From assembly GCF_024294785.1 (NCBI RefSeq), contig NZ_JANCLT010000013.1:44732-108731 (forward strand): DNA of 64,000 nt. Reading direction: 5' to 3'. Positions 55,528 to 64,000 of this stretch are shown one piece after another. The notes under the pieces were generated by a model that made no database searches, was not told the origin of the DNA, and was given only the letters and a program-made list of their open reading frames with translations. The stretch is from Ectobacillus ponti (GTDB taxonomy: Bacteria; Bacillota; Bacilli; Bacillales; Bacillaceae_G). Numbering within the stretch: the stretch's first letter is position 1; every line of letters starts with the position of its first letter. The position numbers were made by a program, and so were the translations under genes.

Positions 55528-55758
55528 ATGTATTTAACAATAAAAGAAACGGCTGAGTATTTGAAAATGCCGGAGTCTGAGATTGCCAGTCTCATTCGGC
55601 AGCGGAAAATCCGGGCTGTACATGACGGAGAGCAGTATTTGATCAATCGTGACCAGTTCACCACCCATCTGGAGCAGACAGAGAAATACCGCCGGCTCAT
55701 TGAAGAGCTGCTGCAGGAGCCTGTTCCAGAGGATATTGATATTAAAGATGAAGATTAA
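55528..55758 (+). CDS. Excisionase-type helix-turn-helix protein
   Basis: 76-residue DNA-binding domain protein of the excisionase/MerR-like HTH_17 family: MYLTIKETAEYLKMPESEIASL then RQRKIRAVHDGEQYLINRD, the wing reading. ATG at 55528 follows AAAGGAAGG. It overlaps the acetyltransferase by 11 bases and so heads a three-gene run ending in glpP. No phage genes are present, so it is unlikely to be a true excisionase. TATAAT at 55497-55502 could be its -10 box. Confidence 0.8.
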   Translation: MYLTIKETAEYLKMPESEIASLIRQRKIRAVHDGEQYLINRDQFTTHLEQTEKYRRLIEELLQEPVPEDIDIKDED

Positions 55759-56212
55759 CATCCGGCGGGCAGCGGAGGAATTGCCGCTCGGGCTGCTGTT
55801 GGAGGCAGACCCATCGGAGCGGCTTGTCCGCACCTACACGCGGCGGGGGCAGTGCTTTGTGGCGGAAGCGGAAGGGGACATAGCCGGCGTCTATGTGCTG
55901 CTGCCGACCCGGCCTGATACAGTAGAGCTGGTGAATGTGGCGGTCGCGGCGCATCTGCGGGGCAAGGGAATCGGCAGGCAGCTCGTGCTGCATGCCGTGC
56001 AGCAGGCTGCCCGGCAGGGATACAGAACCATCGAGGTCGGCACCGGCAACTCCAGCATCGGTCAGCTCGCCCTCTACCAAAAGTGCGGCTTCCGCATTGT
56101 CGGAGTGGACCGGGATTTTTTTATCAAACACTATGAGGAAGCAATCTTTGAAAATGGCATCCCGTGCCGGGATATGCTTCGCCTGTCACAGGATCTAGGA
56201 GGGGTGAGATGA
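55748..56212 (+). CDS. GNAT family N-acetyltransferase
   Basis: 154-residue acetyl-CoA-dependent transferase. The acetyl-CoA loop is VAAHLRGKGIGRQLV and the C-terminal LALYQKCGFRIVGVDRDFF is typical. ATG at 55748 lies inside the HTH gene (11-base overlap); the ribosome site is weak, so coupling is likely. Its stop overlaps the glpP start (ATGA). The acceptor is unknown. Confidence 0.88.
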   Translation: MKINIRRAAEELPLGLLLEADPSERLVRTYTRRGQCFVAEAEGDIAGVYVLLPTRPDTVELVNVAVAAHLRGKGIGRQLVLHAVQQAARQGYRTIEVGTGNSSIGQLALYQKCGFRIVGVDRDFFIKHYEEAIFENGIPCRDMLRLSQDLGGVR

Positions 56213-56772
56213 GCTTTTTCGGACAAAAGGTGCTGCCCGCGATCAGGAAGCTGGAGGATTTGGAGAAGATGCTGGCAAGCTCCTATGAATACGGTGTGCT
56301 GCTGGAAATGCATATCTCGCGGCTGCGGGGCATTTACGCGCTGGCGCAAAAGCATGATAAGAAGCTGTTTTTACATATGGATCTCGTGCAGGGCCTGAAA
56401 AATGATGAATATGCCACGGAGTATGTTTGCCAGGAAATCAAGCCGTACGGCGTCATCTCCACAAAGGGAAACGTCATCATCAAGGCGAAGCAAAAAGGGG
56501 TCAAGACGGTGCAGCGGGTGTTTCTGCTGGATTCAAGCTCCCTTGAAAAAAGCTACAGCCTCATTGAACGCACACAGCCGGACCACATTGAGGTGCTGCC
56601 GGGGCTGATGCCGCGGGTGATCCGGGAGGTGCGGGAGCAGACCAAGCGGGAGATTTTTGCCGGCGGGCTGATCGAAACGGTGGAAGAGGTGGAGCAGGCG
56701 ATCGCAGCCGGCGCTTCTGCCATTACAACCTCGAAAAAGGAGCTATGGAAATATTTCCAGCCAGAGAGATGA
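56209..56772 (+). CDS. glpP: Glycerol-3-phosphate-responsive antiterminator
   Basis: 187-residue RNA-binding antiterminator with a TIM-barrel-like fold. With glycerol 3-phosphate bound it lets transcription pass leader terminators of glp genes in B. subtilis. Recognisable segments are LFLHMDLVQGLKNDEYATEYV, GVISTKGNVIIKAKQKG and PGLMPRVIREVREQT, ending EIFAGGLIETVEEVEQAIAAGASAITTS. ATG at 56209 (GGAGGGG site) overlaps the preceding stop by four bases. glpK and glpD follow, and a matching leader terminator precedes glpD. Confidence 0.94.
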   Translation: MSFFGQKVLPAIRKLEDLEKMLASSYEYGVLLEMHISRLRGIYALAQKHDKKLFLHMDLVQGLKNDEYATEYVCQEIKPYGVISTKGNVIIKAKQKGVKTVQRVFLLDSSSLEKSYSLIERTQPDHIEVLPGLMPRVIREVREQTKREIFAGGLIETVEEVEQAIAAGASAITTSKKELWKYFQPER

Positions 56773-56783
56773 TAGCGCTGTCA
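56770..56783. promoter_or_regulatory. cre box at the glpP-glpK junction
   Basis: TGATAGCGCTGTCA fits the CcpA consensus TGWNANCGNTNWCA at every fixed position. Its first three bases are the glpP stop codon. It lies just upstream of a TATACT at 56796-56801, so bound CcpA would repress glpK when glucose is present. Confidence 0.85.
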
Positions 56784-56789
56784 AAATGA

Positions 56790-58316
<1,527 letters not shown>

Positions 58317-58329
58317 GCGCTGCATATGA

Positions 58330-58335
58330 TATACT
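58330..58335 (+). promoter_or_regulatory. Probable glpD promoter -10 box
   Basis: TATACT with TTTCAA 17 bases upstream (58307-58312) starts a leader that contains the GlpP-controlled terminator. A cre-like GTAAGCGCTGCAT overlaps the spacer. Confidence 0.5.
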
Positions 58336-58371
58336 AACAACAAGTTGATACATTAGGTCGGAGAAACCGGA

Positions 58372-58426
58372 GAGACCGCAGCAAGCAATAGCCCCAGAGC
58401 TGTTGTGTTTGTTGCGGTCTCTTTTT
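58372..58426 (+). promoter_or_regulatory. GlpP antitermination target: leader terminator of glpD
   Basis: Thirteen-base arms GAGACCGCAGCAA (58372-58384) and TTGTTGCGGTCTC (58409-58421), one wobble pair, followed by TTTTT. It lies 30 bases before glpD, just as the B. subtilis glpD leader terminator that GlpP with glycerol 3-phosphate overrides. Confidence 0.88.
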
Positions 58427-58455
58427 GTTTGTTCCGGGGATGGGGGAGAATGGAA

Positions 58456-60129
58456 ATGACATTTGCGGGGACAGAAAGAAAGCAGATTTTACAAGAGATG
58501 AGCAGTGCGGAACTGGATGTATTGGTGATTGGCGGGGGCATTACCGGCTGCGGGATTGCGCTCGATGCGGTGACAAGGGGCATGAAAACAGGCTTGGTGG
58601 AGATGCAGGACTTTGCGGCGGGCACCTCCAGTCGTTCTACGAAGCTGGTGCATGGCGGCTTGCGCTATCTGAAGCAATTCGAAGTGGGAATGGTGGCGGA
58701 AGTCGGCAAAGAGCGTGCCGTTGTATACGAAAACGGCCCGCATGTGACAACGCCGGAGTGGATGCTGCTGCCGATGCACGAGGGCGGCACGTTCGGCAAA
58801 TTCAGCACCTCCATCGGTCTGCGTGTCTATGATTATCTGGCAGGGGTGAAGCGCGGTGAACGCCGGACGATGCTGTCGGTGCGGGAGACGCTGCAGAAGG
58901 AGCCGCTGGTGAAGCAGGACGGCCTGAAGGGCGGCGGCTACTATGTCGAGTACCGCACAGACGATGCGCGTTTGACCATTGAGGTGCTGAAGGAAGCGGT
59001 GGCGCACGGGGCGCAGGCGGTAAACTACGCCAAGGTGGTTGAGCTTCTGTATACAAATGGAAAAGTGGCAGGCGCAGTGGTGCAGGACCAGCTGAGCGGC
59101 GAAACGTACAGCATTCGCGCGAAGAAGGTGGTCAATGCCACAGGTCCATGGGTGGATACGCTGCGGGAGAAGGATCGCTCCAAAAAGGGAAAGCAGCTGC
59201 GTTTGACAAAGGGTGTCCATCTTGTGGTGGACCAGTCCCGCTTCCCGCTGAAGCAGGCAGTGTATTTTGATACGCCGGACGGCCGTATGGTTTTCGCGAT
59301 TCCGCGCGACGGCAAGGCATACGTCGGCACAACAGACACCTTTTTCAAGGAAGATGCGGTCAGCCCGAAAATGACGGCGGAAGACCGTGCGTACATTATT
59401 GCTGCCGTCAACTACATGTTCCCGAGCGTACAGCTGCAGGAACGGGATATCGAGTCCAGCTGGGCCGGGGTGCGTCCGCTTATTTATGAAGAGGGCAAGG
59501 ATCCATCGGAAATCTCCCGCAAGGATGAAATTTGGCAGTCCGAATCCGGCTTGATCACAATTGCGGGCGGCAAGCTGACGGGATACCGGAAAATGGCGGA
59601 AACCGTGGTGGATTTGGTGGCTTCCCTGTTTGCGGCGGACGGCCGTACATTTGGCGGCAGTCACACGAAGCGTATGCCGATTTCCGGTGGCCATGTCGGC
59701 GGCTCTGCCGGCTTTGAGGCGTTCATTGCTTCCAAGGCGGCGCAGGCGGCAGCGGCTGGCTTCTCCCCGGAGCAGTACGATCGCCTGGTGAGAATGTACG
59801 GTTCCAACATGGACCTGGTGTTCGAGCTTGCCCGCGGCTACGACGCTTCCTGCGGCATGCCGCGCGAGGTGTATGCGCAGCTGGCGTACGCCTTGGGGGA
59901 GGAAATGGCGGCAAAGCCTGTGGATTTCTTCATCCGCCGTACAGGGGCTCTGTTCTTCCGGATTCAATGGGTGCATCAGTGGAAGCAGGCGGTGGTCGAG
60001 TATATGGGCAAGGCGCTTGGCTGGACTGCGGAGCAGAAGCGGCAGTACCTGCAGGAGCTGGAGCGGGAGCTGCGCGATGCGGTGGAGCCGCAGGAGACGG
60101 TAAAGCAGGGCAGCGGCAAGAGTGCTTAA
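58456..60129 (+). CDS. glpD: Aerobic glycerol-3-phosphate dehydrogenase
   Basis: Membrane-associated FAD enzyme oxidising glycerol 3-phosphate to dihydroxyacetone phosphate and reducing quinone; 557 residues, close to B. subtilis GlpD (555). FAD loop [19 protein letters not shown], then [37 protein letters not shown] and the SSWAGVRPL and [16 protein letters not shown] segments. The ATG at 58456 is chosen over 58450 for spacing from GGGGGAGA. Expression is expected to require GlpP through the leader terminator. Confidence 0.96.
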   Translation: MTFAGTERKQILQEMSSAELDVLVIGGGITGCGIALDAVTRGMKTGLVEMQDFAAGTSSRSTKLVHGGLRYLKQFEVGMVAEVGKERAVVYENGPHVTTPEWMLLPMHEGGTFGKFSTSIGLRVYDYLAGVKRGERRTMLSVRETLQKEPLVKQDGLKGGGYYVEYRTDDARLTIEVLKEAVAHGAQAVNYAKVVELLYTNGKVAGAVVQDQLSGETYSIRAKKVVNATGPWVDTLREKDRSKKGKQLRLTKGVHLVVDQSRFPLKQAVYFDTPDGRMVFAIPRDGKAYVGTTDTFFKEDAVSPKMTAEDRAYIIAAVNYMFPSVQLQERDIESSWAGVRPLIYEEGKDPSEISRKDEIWQSESGLITIAGGKLTGYRKMAETVVDLVASLFAADGRTFGGSHTKRMPISGGHVGGSAGFEAFIASKAAQAAAAGFSPEQYDRLVRMYGSNMDLVFELARGYDASCGMPREVYAQLAYALGEEMAAKPVDFFIRRTGALFFRIQWVHQWKQAVVEYMGKALGWTAEQKRQYLQELERELRDAVEPQETVKQGSGKSA

Positions 60130-60133
60130 ACAG

Positions 60134-60170
60134 AAAAAAGACGAATCCGCATAGGAGTTCGTCTTTTTTT
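60134..60170. terminator. Terminator after glpD
   Basis: AAAAAAGACGAA (60134-60145) pairs with TTCGTCTTTTTT (60158-60169), with a 12-base loop. Confidence 0.92.
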
Positions 60171-60211
60171 ATAGAATGAAAAATAGATGATCGTTTCACA
60201 GGGGGAGAACT

Positions 60212-60709
60212 ATGAAGCAATTGGGGACGCTATACTTTTTCTGCGGGAAAATGGGCGCAGGAAAATCAACTGCATCAAAGCAATTGGCGATGGAGAAACA
60301 GGCGGTGCTGCTGTCTGAGGATGAATGGATTTCATCTCTGTATCCCGATCAGGTCGCATCCTTTGAGGACTATCTGAAATTCTCAGCGCAGCTTAAGCCG
60401 TTGGTGAAAAAGCATGTCCAAAGCATATTGCGTGCCGGTACAGATGTCGTGATGGATTTTCCGGCGAACACGCAAAAGCTGCGAAAGTGGTTTTTGGATA
60501 TAGCGTCAGAGGTACATGCAAGCCATCAACTCATTTTCCTGAATCTAAGTAACGAGCAATGCTTGCGTCAAATTGCAAAAAGGCGTAAGGAACAACCTGA
60601 AAGAGCAGCTTTTGACACGGAAGCGGTGTTTATTCATGTTACTGGTTTTTTTGAAGCGCCGGAAGCATCTGAAGGTTTCAATATGTTAGAGCTTAATGGG
60701 AAAGAATGA
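60212..60709 (+). CDS. AAA_33/zeta-like P-loop ATP-binding protein
   Basis: 165-residue P-loop protein: Walker A in FFCGKMGAGKSTASKQLA, an acidic LSEDEW after strand 2, VVMDFPANTQKLR as the Walker-B-like strand, and an Arg-rich lid (QIAKRRKEQPE). The class includes small-molecule kinases and zeta-type nucleotidyl-sugar kinases. No antitoxin gene is adjacent, so a toxin role is not indicated. Start behind AGGGGGAG; monocistronic with its own hairpin downstream. Confidence 0.8.
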   Translation: MKQLGTLYFFCGKMGAGKSTASKQLAMEKQAVLLSEDEWISSLYPDQVASFEDYLKFSAQLKPLVKKHVQSILRAGTDVVMDFPANTQKLRKWFLDIASEVHASHQLIFLNLSNEQCLRQIAKRRKEQPERAAFDTEAVFIHVTGFFEAPEASEGFNMLELNGKE

Positions 60710-60724
60710 ACAATTAGATCATAA

Positions 60725-60759
60725 AACAACGCAGAGGATGCTGAAGCCTTTGCGTTGTT
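60725..60759 (+). terminator. Hairpin after the P-loop gene
   Basis: AACAACGCAGAGG (60725-60737) pairs with CCTTTGCGTTGTT (60747-60759) with one mismatch; the T tract is weak. Confidence 0.7.
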
Positions 60760-60836
60760 CTGTTGTTTAAGAAAAAGTTAAGTGCGGGGCGGCACAATGG
60801 GACTTACAAACCAAACAAATAAGGAGACTGAGTCCC

Positions 60837-61202
60837 ATGTATACATTGAAACGAGTCAAGATGTCAGCCATTTTCGCATCAAAGGAGCTGTACCCGCTGA
60901 AGCAGGAACTGGAGCAGCTGATTGAGCAAAAGAAAGCAGACCTTGCCCGCGCGGCGCATCTGGAGGCAAAACAGAAGCAGCTCTTCTTCAAGCTGGAGGG
61001 GCAGGCGCATCAGAAGGAGGAGGAGCAGCTTCAGGTCATGGAGCAGCAGACGGCCCTGCTGCACCACCAACTGGAGCAACTCGAGGAGAAGCGGTCCGAG
61101 CTGTCCTGCAAGCAGCTGCTGCTTACGTTGCAGGAGCATGCGGCAAAAGCGTGCAAGCAGCAGGCTGTTACATTTGTCCCCCGTGAAAAATACGCAGAAT
61201 AA
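60837..61202 (+). CDS. Coiled-coil protein of unknown function
   Basis: 121-residue protein that is almost wholly a Glu/Gln/Lys/Leu coiled coil (about 20-95: ELEQLIEQKKADLARAA, LHHQLEQLEEKRSEL) with a short N-terminal start MYTLKRVKMSAIF and a C-terminal KQQAVTFVPREKYAE. ATG at 60837 follows AAGGAGACTGAG. I do not recognise the family. Its last 35 bases overlap the 3' end of the convergent phosphoesterase gene. Confidence 0.7.
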   Translation: MYTLKRVKMSAIFASKELYPLKQELEQLIEQKKADLARAAHLEAKQKQLFFKLEGQAHQKEEEQLQVMEQQTALLHHQLEQLEEKRSELSCKQLLLTLQEHAAKACKQQAVTFVPREKYAE

Positions 61203-61905
61203 ACTCCCGGTCCGGCACCTCCAGCGTTTCGTAGGAAGCAAGGAAAGTCGTGTTATCATAAATGGCTTCCCGCAAATCGACTGTCGGACCGGATTCTGTC
61301 ATTTCCACGATGGCGTACCGCGCCGCCGGCTTGTTATGGCAGCCGAGCGAGCCCGGATTCAAGTACGTCTGTCCATTCCCCTGGAAAAAATGCTGTGGAT
61401 GGTGGTGGCCAAAGCAAACCAAGCGCTGCCGGCAGCCGTGAAACAGCTGCTGCAACTGCGTGAGCCCCGGCTCTGCAATCGGGCTGAACGGATCGGCACT
61501 GATGGGCGCATTATATTTCTCCGGTGCAATATGATAGTGCGTGAACAGCACGGCATGTCCGGCCATGTTCTGCTCAATCCTTCGCGGCAATGCCGCCAGC
61601 CCCGGCACAAACTCCGGCTGCAGCCGCTCGGCAATCCATTGATGATGCGCCTTCACATGTGCGTGGCTTGGCGGGTGCTCCTGCCCCTGAATGAGAGCCA
61701 GCACCGACTCATCATGGTTGCCGGTAATCATGGAGACGTCACTGCGTGCAAACAGCAGCTCCAGCACTTCGTTTGTATCAGGGCCAATGCCGATCATATC
61801 TCCCAAGCAAAAAATATGCGCCACTGCCAATGCGTCAATTTCCCTCAGGGCTGCCCGCAAGGCTGGGGCATTGCCGTGAACATCAGTCATGACGGCGAAT
61901 CTCAT
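61168..61905 (-). CDS. Metallophosphoesterase of the YfcE/YmdB-like type
   Basis: 245-residue calcineurin-like phosphoesterase with a two-metal centre: Asp8 and His10 in TDVHGN, Asp36 in CLGDMIGIG, Asn63-His64 in ITGNHDE, His123 in LFTHYH, and GHHHPQHFF, followed by YLNPGSLGCHN. The NPGS element is typical of the small cyclic-nucleotide/phosphodiester-hydrolysing subgroup. ATG at 61905 follows CAGGAGGGGAT. It converges on and overlaps the coiled-coil gene by 35 bases. Confidence 0.9.
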   Translation of the reverse strand: MRFAVMTDVHGNAPALRAALREIDALAVAHIFCLGDMIGIGPDTNEVLELLFARSDVSMITGNHDESVLALIQGQEHPPSHAHVKAHHQWIAERLQPEFVPGLAALPRRIEQNMAGHAVLFTHYHIAPEKYNAPISADPFSPIAEPGLTQLQQLFHGCRQRLVCFGHHHPQHFFQGNGQTYLNPGSLGCHNKPAARYAIVEMTESGPTVDLREAIYDNTTFLASYETLEVPDREFILRIFHGGQM

Positions 61906-61999
61906 GTGTATCCCCTCCTGCTTCTATAATATAGAAATTTGCTATAATATAACAAATATGAAGGTTGTATTCACATCCGCTTGTAAGGGAGGGGATCGG

Positions 62000-62452
62000 A
62001 TGAAGATCACTGTGACGAAGGATTATGAGGTAATTGCGAAATTAAATGAGCCGGTGCAAAATCTGCATGCGGACTTGTACCCGGACCGCTTCAAACGCTT
62101 CGCGTATGAACCTGTGCGCGACTTTGTGATGGGCATGATGCACGACCCAAATTCTGTATTCCTGCTGCTCGAGGATGAGGGGCCGCTCGGCTATGCTTGG
62201 ATTGAGTTCCGCACCTATCAGGAAAGCCTGTTCCGCAAGGCATATCAATCCGTATATGTGCACCAAATCAGTGTTTCCGTGCAGCATAAGGGCTATGGCT
62301 CCGCGCTGATGAACCATATTTACGAGATGGCCCGCAGCCGGGGGATTGGGCGGGTGGAGCTGGATTACTGGTGCGACAACAGTGTGGCGAAGGAGTTTTA
62401 TCGGAAGCAGGGCTTTGTGAAATACAGGGAGCTTGTTTATAAGGAAGTATAA
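62000..62452 (+). CDS. GNAT family N-acetyltransferase
   Basis: 150-residue acetyltransferase with the acetyl-CoA loop VSVQHKGYGSALMNHIYEMA and C-terminal VAKEFYRKQGFVKYREL. ATG at 62000 follows GGGAGGGGAT; the frame opens 37 codons upstream in the divergent promoter region. Divergent from the phosphoesterase gene, with TATAAT-like words between them. Substrate unknown. Confidence 0.88.
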   Translation: MKITVTKDYEVIAKLNEPVQNLHADLYPDRFKRFAYEPVRDFVMGMMHDPNSVFLLLEDEGPLGYAWIEFRTYQESLFRKAYQSVYVHQISVSVQHKGYGSALMNHIYEMARSRGIGRVELDYWCDNSVAKEFYRKQGFVKYRELVYKEV

Positions 62453-62496
62453 TTCATGCAGCCTGAGTCTGTGCATGGCAGGCAAGCTGCATGAAT
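62452..62496. terminator. Perfect inverted repeat directly after the acetyltransferase stop
   Basis: ATTCATGCAGC (62452-62462) and GCTGCATGAAT (62486-62496), 23-base loop, no T run. Confidence 0.6.
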
Positions 62497-62501
62497 CAGC
62501 C

Positions 62502-62606
62502 CGAATTGTAGGGAAGTGGAGTTGATTTGCAGGAAAAATGCTGCGAATTGTGGGAAAGCTGTTTTGATTTGCAGGAAAAGCCGTGCGACTGTCGGGAAAC
62601 GAGCGA
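62502..62606. repeat. Five exact-period 21-base units, GATTTGCAGGAAA family
   Basis: Units start at 62502, 62523, 62544, 62565 and 62586 with no gaps. Odd units begin CGAATTGTGGGAA or close variants, even units TGATTTGCAGGAAAA, so there is 42-base alternation as in the array at 11405. It fills the space between two converging genes. Confidence 0.85.
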
Positions 62607-62610
62607 GGGG

Positions 62611-62633
62611 GGATGACTCGATAGGAGTCATCC
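62611..62633. terminator. Hairpin between convergent genes
   Basis: GGATGACT (62611-62618) pairs with AGTCATCC (62626-62633), 7-base loop; weak T content on either side. Confidence 0.65.
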
Positions 62634-62639
62634 CTTCTG

Positions 62640-63710
62640 CTAGGCGGCTTCCTTTGTCCGCTGATAGCGGCGGAAGCCCCATCTTAATAGAGGAGGCACT
62701 GCAAAATAAATGAAGAACAAACGGAACAGCTGATAGCTGGTGACCGTAGACAGGTCTGCATGGATTTCATGTGCGATCAGCCCCATCTGGTCCATGCCGC
62801 CCGGCGCTGTACTGAGAAAGCTTGTGCCGGCTGATACATGGTACAAATGAAACACAAGCAGGCTGAGCCCCAGTGAAAATAAAATGAGAGTGAGGCTGCT
62901 GATGGTGGCAAGCAGCAGCATTTTTGCTTTGTGCTGCAGCTGTTCAGGCTTCAGCAGCAGGCCGACATAGGTGCCGATCAAGAGCTGCGATACGTTCAGG
63001 AGCGGTGCCGGCAAAAACGGGCCTTGCAGTCCGGCAATTGATAGGATGGCAGCTGCAAACAACGGTCCAGTCAAAAAGGCGGTCGGCAGCTTCACCCTGA
63101 CAGCGAGCATGGCACCGATCAGACATGCTGTGGCAAATAGAATTCCTATTCCAAGAGTTGCCCCATTGTGCAGCGGTAGCGGGGCTGTCGATTGGGAAGC
63201 ATGACCGGCAAACAGCGGACTGAAAATGAGCAACGGCACGGAGAATAAAATGATGACCACCCGTGTGATCTGTAAAAAAGCGACAACGGTCACATCAATT
63301 CCCTTGATTTCCTCAGCCAGTGCCACCATTTGGGAAAGCCCGCCGGGAATGCTGCCGGTGAGGATGGTCGGATAGCTGATTCCCGTCCACTTTGAAATCC
63401 CCAGCGCAAGCAGGGCGCTGAAGCAAAGCAGCGTGACGGTTGTCAGCAGGATGGAAGGCAGCTGATAGACAATGTGAACGGCAGCTTCACGGGTAAAGGA
63501 CAAGCCGATGGAATAGCCGACGAGCAGCATTCCTGCATCGCGAAGCTGTCCTGGCCAGCGCAGGACGATTCTCTTTTGCCGGGAAGCCAGCAGTACAGCC
63601 GTCATGGGACCAAGCAGCCAGGGGATGGGGGCGTGCAAAACGGAGAAACAGCTGCCGCCCAGCACAGCCGCCGCCATTGTCACTAGTAAGCCAGTTGTAG
63701 TCTGTTTCAT
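62640..63710 (-). CDS. AbrB-family (PF05145-type) integral membrane protein
   Basis: 356-residue membrane protein with about ten helices arranged as two homologous halves: each contains a Pro-Gly motif (LTGSIPGGLSQMVALAEE and FLSTAPGGMDQMGLIAHE), the hallmark of the AbrB/ammonia-monooxygenase-like family of putative transporters. It is unrelated to the transition-state regulator AbrB. ATG at 63710 on the minus strand behind GAAGGG. Substrate unknown. Confidence 0.88.
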   Translation of the reverse strand: MKQTTTGLLVTMAAAVLGGSCFSVLHAPIPWLLGPMTAVLLASRQKRIVLRWPGQLRDAGMLLVGYSIGLSFTREAAVHIVYQLPSILLTTVTLLCFSALLALGISKWTGISYPTILTGSIPGGLSQMVALAEEIKGIDVTVVAFLQITRVVIILFSVPLLIFSPLFAGHASQSTAPLPLHNGATLGIGILFATACLIGAMLAVRVKLPTAFLTGPLFAAAILSIAGLQGPFLPAPLLNVSQLLIGTYVGLLLKPEQLQHKAKMLLLATISSLTLILFSLGLSLLVFHLYHVSAGTSFLSTAPGGMDQMGLIAHEIHADLSTVTSYQLFRLFFIYFAVPPLLRWGFRRYQRTKEAA

Positions 63711-63828
63711 AAAAACCCTTCTTTTCCAGTGAATTTCCTAATGTTTATTATCATATGTGCAATTTGAAAAGTACATATATCTGTCTGCGGTCCTGCCTTA
63801 TTCCTGTTTTTTCCTTGTGTAAAAAGGG

Positions 63829-63857
63829 TTGCAAAGGGAGTATGTCCATGATATATT
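63829..63857 (+). promoter_or_regulatory. rRNA operon promoter P1
   Basis: TTGCAA (63829-63834), 17-base spacer, TATATT (63852-63857), reading toward the right window edge. Confidence 0.75.
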
Positions 63858-63909
63858 GTTATTCCGCCGCTGATTCAACAGTGTGCGAAACGAAATTTTA
63901 AAAAAGATG

Positions 63910-63938
63910 TTTACAAATGCAGCGGGATGCTGTAAGAT
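63910..63938 (+). promoter_or_regulatory. rRNA operon promoter P2 and start of the rRNA leader
   Basis: TTTACA (63910-63915), 17-base spacer, TAAGAT (63933-63938), followed at 63960-63994 by the CTCTTTGAAAACTGAACAAA word found before 16S genes in Bacillus. An rRNA operon very probably begins just beyond base 64000. Confidence 0.8.
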
Positions 63939-64000
63939 AATATCTTGTCAGCAAGAAAACAGCTCTTTGAAAACTGAACAAAACACAAAACGTCAACATT

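Noticed and set aside
55528-55758. Prophage or integrative element from the excisionase-like protein
   Set aside because: No integrase, structural gene or flanking attachment repeat is seen; the gene is coupled to a GNAT gene and glpP.
58489-59976. 495-codon open frame on the minus strand
   Set aside because: Antisense to glpD, very His/Arg/Leu-rich and without motifs; shadow of the real gene.
60212-60709. Zeta-type toxin of a toxin-antitoxin pair
   Set aside because: No small epsilon-like antitoxin gene is adjacent; the protein is better described as a generic P-loop kinase.

Overview
The window reads as chromosomal DNA of a spore-former-type Firmicute in the Bacillaceae sense, with base composition near 50% GC by eye (not computed). 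The evidence is the glycolytic run pgk-tpiA-gpmI-eno followed by secG, an Est30-type esterase, rnr, smpB and ssrA, plus strong AGGAGG-type ribosome sites, GlpP-controlled glycerol genes and a perfect cre box. The genus cannot be fixed from the sequence alone.

Layout. 1-5.2 kb: lower glycolysis, starting inside pgk, with an unusual 483-base structured spacer between pgk and tpiA. 5.3-11.4 kb: degV, two tandem DoxX genes, secG, esterase, RNase R. 11.5-14.2 kb (minus): nitrilase and a two-gene ABC exporter. 14.3-15.3 kb: smpB and tmRNA. 15.4-26 kb: a sugar or polyol catabolic island with two paralogous SorC regulators, an FGGY kinase, a SAF-domain oxidoreductase, an RbsABC-type importer and an Asp-nucleophile alpha/beta hydrolase. 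26.4-31.8 kb: a zinc-ribbon protein and a complete acetoin-dehydrogenase-type complex (E1 alpha, E1 beta, E2, E3). 31.8-38.6 kb: a 780-base AT-rich spacer, a 1578-residue secreted multidomain pectinesterase, and a membrane glycosyltransferase. 38.7-42 kb: YnfA, a ferric-reductase-like membrane protein with a small anchored partner, a MarR/quinone-reductase divergent pair, DedA. 42.1-48.1 kb: LacI regulator and a fructoside (GH32) uptake and hydrolysis operon. 48.2-56 kb: MFS transporter, soluble PAS chemoreceptor, a small protein resembling the tail of NERD proteins, methyltransferase, a CPBP-like protein lacking catalytic residues, MurJ homologue, GT4. 55.5-60.2 kb: glycerol catabolism (glpP, glpK, glpD) with its antiterminator leader. 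60.2-64 kb: P-loop kinase, coiled-coil protein, phosphoesterase, acetyltransferase, AbrB-type membrane protein, and tandem rRNA promoters firing out of the right edge.

Functionally the window is core carbon metabolism (glycolysis, glycerol) plus several plant-carbohydrate and overflow-carbon modules (pectin methyl esters, fructosides, acetoin, an unidentified phosphorylatable polyol), each with its own recognisable regulator or promoter.

The most unusual signals are non-coding. Five intergenic loci carry short units phased at 20-21 bases (two DNA helical turns), belonging to three unrelated sequence families, always just downstream of stop codons. The pgk-tpiA spacer is built from two recurring hairpin modules. 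The most interesting genetic locus is the SorC-flanked island, whose substrate cannot be read from the sequence.
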